Below are positions 11,776 to 14,056 of a stretch of 14,056 nt of DNA, piece by piece. Made by a program: the position numbers and the translations under genes. Every line of letters begins with the position of its first letter. The stretch's first letter is position 1. The notes under the pieces were generated by a model. The model saw only the letters and a program-made list of their open reading frames with translations. It had not been told where the DNA came from and searched no databases. The DNA comes from JBMOLK01 sp049325575 (GTDB lineage: Bacteria; Bacillota; Clostridia; Acetivibrionales; Acetivibrionaceae). The DNA is taken from positions 1 to 14,056 of the forward strand of contig JBMOLK010000132.1 in assembly GCA_049325575.1 (NCBI GenBank). Direction: 5' to 3'.

Positions 11776-12716
11776 TTGTGCAAAGGTTAACTGAAAATAA
11801 GATAATACTGGTAAAAAGGAGAACAAGGCTTGAAGACTTGATTGCAAGGTATAACACCATAGCTCAGGCCAAGTTTTATATTGAACATATGGGCAGTGAT
11901 TTTTCAGATTATATTTCTGAAGATGAACAGTATAAGAAGGCTATATCTGAAGCGCATAGCCAGTTAGAAGCCCTTGGAAGGGTTCAGGTTGTTGATAGGG
12001 AATATGTGCCCAATTTCATATTTGGGGATAATGATATTGTAGTGGTTGTAGGCCAGGATGGGCTTGTAGCAAACACTCTGAAGTATCTTTCAAACCAGCT
12101 GCTGATTGGAGTTAATCCAGACCCTGCCAGGTGGGACGGAGTGCTGCTTCCGTTTGCAGTCGCTGATCTGAAGCTGGTCGTCCAGGATGTTTTTAAGATG
12201 AGGCGACAGGTAAAAGAGGTTTCTATGGCAAAGGCTGCTTTAAATGACGGTCAGACTATTTATGCAGTTAATGACCTGTTTATTGGTCAAAGGACGCATG
12301 TATCTTCAAGGTATCATATCCAATTGGGAGATCGGCATGAATACCAGTCTTCAAGTGGAGTTATTGTGTCAACAGGACTTGGTTCAACCGGTTGGTTAAA
12401 AAGTGTTCTAACAGGAGCTGTAAATATTGTAAACGGAATATCCGATAAGAAAATCAAGGTGCAGCAGGAAAGAAGCCTGCCGTGGAATATCGATTATTTG
12501 TATTTCTCTGTACGTGAGCCTTTTCCAAGCAGAACATCAAAAGCAGATATTGTTTTTGGAAAGGTAACAAAAGGGTGCCCGCTAAAGATACTGTCTCAAA
12601 TGCCGGAGAACGGCGTAATATTCAGTGATGGTATTGAAAGTGACTACCTCCAGTTTAACTCCGGTATAGAAGCAACAATTACAGTTGCCGAAAAAAGGGG
12701 ACACTTAGTAGTTTAA
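11772..12716 (+). CDS. NAD-kinase-like protein
   Basis: The C-terminal two thirds resemble ATP-NAD kinases. G94-Q95-D96-G97 stands where the family has the catalytic GGDG, VND (N167) corresponds to the NAD-binding NE motif, and STGLGSTGW (200-208) to the STPTGSTAY glycine loop. The N-terminal 85 residues are a helical extension unlike housekeeping NAD kinases. Glycine-to-glutamine in GGDG may change activity, but the aspartate is kept. The start overlaps the SPFH stop by four bases, without its own clear ribosome binding site. A role in making NADP(H), or in phosphorylating another nucleotide or lipid at an SPFH scaffold, is inference. Confidence 0.78.
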   Translation: MIVQRLTENKIILVKRRTRLEDLIARYNTIAQAKFYIEHMGSDFSDYISEDEQYKKAISEAHSQLEALGRVQVVDREYVPNFIFGDNDIVVVVGQDGLVANTLKYLSNQLLIGVNPDPARWDGVLLPFAVADLKLVVQDVFKMRRQVKEVSMAKAALNDGQTIYAVNDLFIGQRTHVSSRYHIQLGDRHEYQSSSGVIVSTGLGSTGWLKSVLTGAVNIVNGISDKKIKVQQERSLPWNIDYLYFSVREPFPSRTSKADIVFGKVTKGCPLKILSQMPENGVIFSDGIESDYLQFNSGIEATITVAEKRGHLVV

Positions 12717-12723
12717 TTAAAAT

Positions 12724-12790
12724 GACTGTACCCGGGTAAGTTTATAAAAAGGGTTTTACAACAAAATCATTTAAAAAAAGAGAGTGGTTA
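12724..12790 (+). repeat. Right copy of the 67-bp direct repeat, ending in half a terminator
   Basis: It begins seven bases after the NAD-kinase-like stop codon and matches 521-587 without gaps. It ends with AAGAGAGTGGTTA, the left arm of the terminator seen intact at 575. The right arm is absent, and coding sequence of the DUF2935 type starts at once. Confidence 0.8.
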
Positions 12791-12791
12791 G

Positions 12792-13811
12792 GGGTTTCCT
12801 CCTGACGCGCAGGAACTAATTGATCAGGCACTACGTTTTGAAGAAGCCTTTGAAAAACAGTTGGAAAGATCCTTTGAGACTCCAGCTAGTGCCGGTCCAG
12901 TACAGAAGCTTAACGAAGATAGCCTTTCTTTAGTCAGAAAGCTTATCTTATACAAACAAAAGGTTATGGATGATGTACTGATTGGCACTGTACGTGGATT
13001 TAATTTCCCGCTATTACTGGACCATGTTAGAAGGGAAGCAATGTATTTTCTAAAGACTCTGCAACGAATAAATAGCCGTATTGAACGCCCAGTAGATGAC
13101 GATATCGTAGAGGAAAATGTGTTTTTCCTGCAAATTATGGCTGATCATGCTAAGTTTATAGCCCATCTTCTAGACCCGACAGAGAAAGAACTTATTCGTT
13201 TAGCTACAGCATTTGGTCAGGAATTTGACGTTCTTGTAAGCCAGGCTAGAAATCTTCATTTTGAACCGATATCAAAAGATACATTACGTACACAGCTTAC
13301 AGTATTTAAAGGTTCTACTTTGCATCTAAGATCATTTAAAGAACAAGCTGCAAAGCTAGTACGGATGGCGCAGATTAGAAGTATCATTGACCCTCGCCTT
13401 GCATCGCATGTTACCAGAGAGGCAACAAAGTTCCTGTCTATCATGGATAAGTTGGAACAAAAACTTCAAAATGAAATCCAGGGAACACAACTGCAGGGAG
13501 CAGTAACAGTATCTCCCACTCCTATTAGTAATGGTCAACAGGTATTGGTGAGGTATAATGGTTTTCAAGCTAATAATAAATCAACTCCAATTTATCTTCA
13601 TGTTGGTTATGGTGACACACAGAAAGACTGGTCAAATATATTTGATATAAGAATGAATAAAACCGATCTGGGATGGGAGCAAGCGTTTATGGTAAATGGC
13701 TCTTCCAGGCTAAATTTCTGTTTTAGAGACGAAGCAAATAACTGGGATGATAATAACGGTAAAAACTGGAGCTATCAGATTCAGGATATGAAACAGGCTT
13801 ATTTATCTTAA
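12792..13811 (+). pseudogene. 5'-truncated DUF2935-type protein with C-terminal CBM25-like module
   Basis: The frame is open from 12792 (GFPPDAQELIDQALRFEEAF) to 13811, but it has no ATG at the expected place and no ribosome binding site. The first possible start is a TTG at 12861. Family proteins carry about 30 further residues before GFPP, so the gene has lost its 5' end. Two helical repeats of DUF2935 type follow, the second beginning near VFFLQIMADHAKFIAHLLDP. From about residue 240 a beta-rich module (VLVRYNGFQANN, IYLHVGYGD, NFCFRDEANNWDDNNGKNW) resembles starch-binding CBM25. DUF2935 proteins are helical and of unknown function, and some resemble ferritin-like bundles. A shortened protein might still be made from the TTG, but I favour a damaged gene. 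Confidence 0.7.
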
Positions 13812-14056
13812 GCAAAAAGGAAACATTATTAAAGTGTAATGCAAGATCTATAGCAATATCACTCTCCTTAACGAAGAATTAAAGGCGGGTATCTTATCCC
13901 TTGTAAGTTTCGAATAATCAAGAGGGTTCTTTTGATACTCTGCCTATACTTCTTCAGGCAGCTCCTGGTCTTTGCAGCAGTTGACAACCTCATAGACTGC
14001 AATCAAATGGCTGTCTTTATATTCTGTAGGTTATGGCTGCGGCTATTTTTACTAGA
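13812..14056. other. Terminal region with an unrecognised minus-strand coding fragment
   Basis: No complete gene is visible. On the minus strand, 14030-13944 encodes a 28-codon stretch ending in a stop (PTEYKDSHLIAVYEVVNCCK at its start) with protein-like composition. It is bounded upstream by stops and has no start, so it looks like a gene remnant. I cannot assign a family. Confidence 0.35.

Overview
The window looks like an AT-rich chromosome segment of a Clostridia member, probably a Ruminiclostridium-like cellulolytic lineage. I infer this from codon use, strong purine-rich ribosome binding sites, TTGACA/TATAAT promoters, and a protein joining a DUF2935-type domain to a starch-binding CBM25-like module. 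All complete genes lie on the plus strand. The left edge (1-58) carries the start of an IS3-type transposase gene on the minus strand.

The centre of interest is an RNA island at about 400-6710. It opens with a 48-codon ORF and a strong hairpin terminator. Eight tightly packed tRNA genes with encoded CCA follow (681-1402: Lys, Leu, Ser, Ser, Asp, Ala, Ile, Glu), several with odd features. Next comes a divergent stand-alone EF-Ts paralogue. Between it and a Ro60/TROVE gene (2638-4212) lie four tandem repeats of a stem/internal loop/stem that I read as Y RNA genes, each with a different head. The third head is a circularly permuted tRNA mimic. After Ro60 comes a 200-nt RNA-like segment ending in a perfect tRNA acceptor stem, T arm and CCA. 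Then follow a possible small ORF, an ATP-grasp protein like the R2K (CDC123-related) clade, a TatD nuclease, and an RNase Z gene destroyed by an internal deletion.

A separate cassette at about 6771-10516 encodes an OmpR-type response regulator, an ABC ATPase, its permease and a one-TM histidine kinase. It resembles peptide-antibiotic sensing/export modules, and a similar hairpin terminator lies at each end. A palindrome sits at the regulator's transcription start, and helically phased direct repeats precede the ABC genes.

The last block (10600-12716) is an SPFH/band-7 protein overlapping an NAD-kinase-like protein, driven by its own promoter. Immediately downstream, half of a terminator is joined to a 5'-truncated DUF2935/CBM25-like gene. 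That half terminator belongs to a 67-bp direct repeat whose other copy lies at 521-587, so the repeats bracket everything from the tRNA array to the NAD-kinase-like gene.

Working model (inference): the island is an RNA quality-control, repair or stress module. Ro60 and several tRNA-mimicking Y RNAs are encoded beside spare tRNAs, a spare translation factor and RNA/nucleotide-handling enzymes. The SPFH/NAD-kinase-like pair may be part of the same island, now separated from it by the sensing/ABC cassette.
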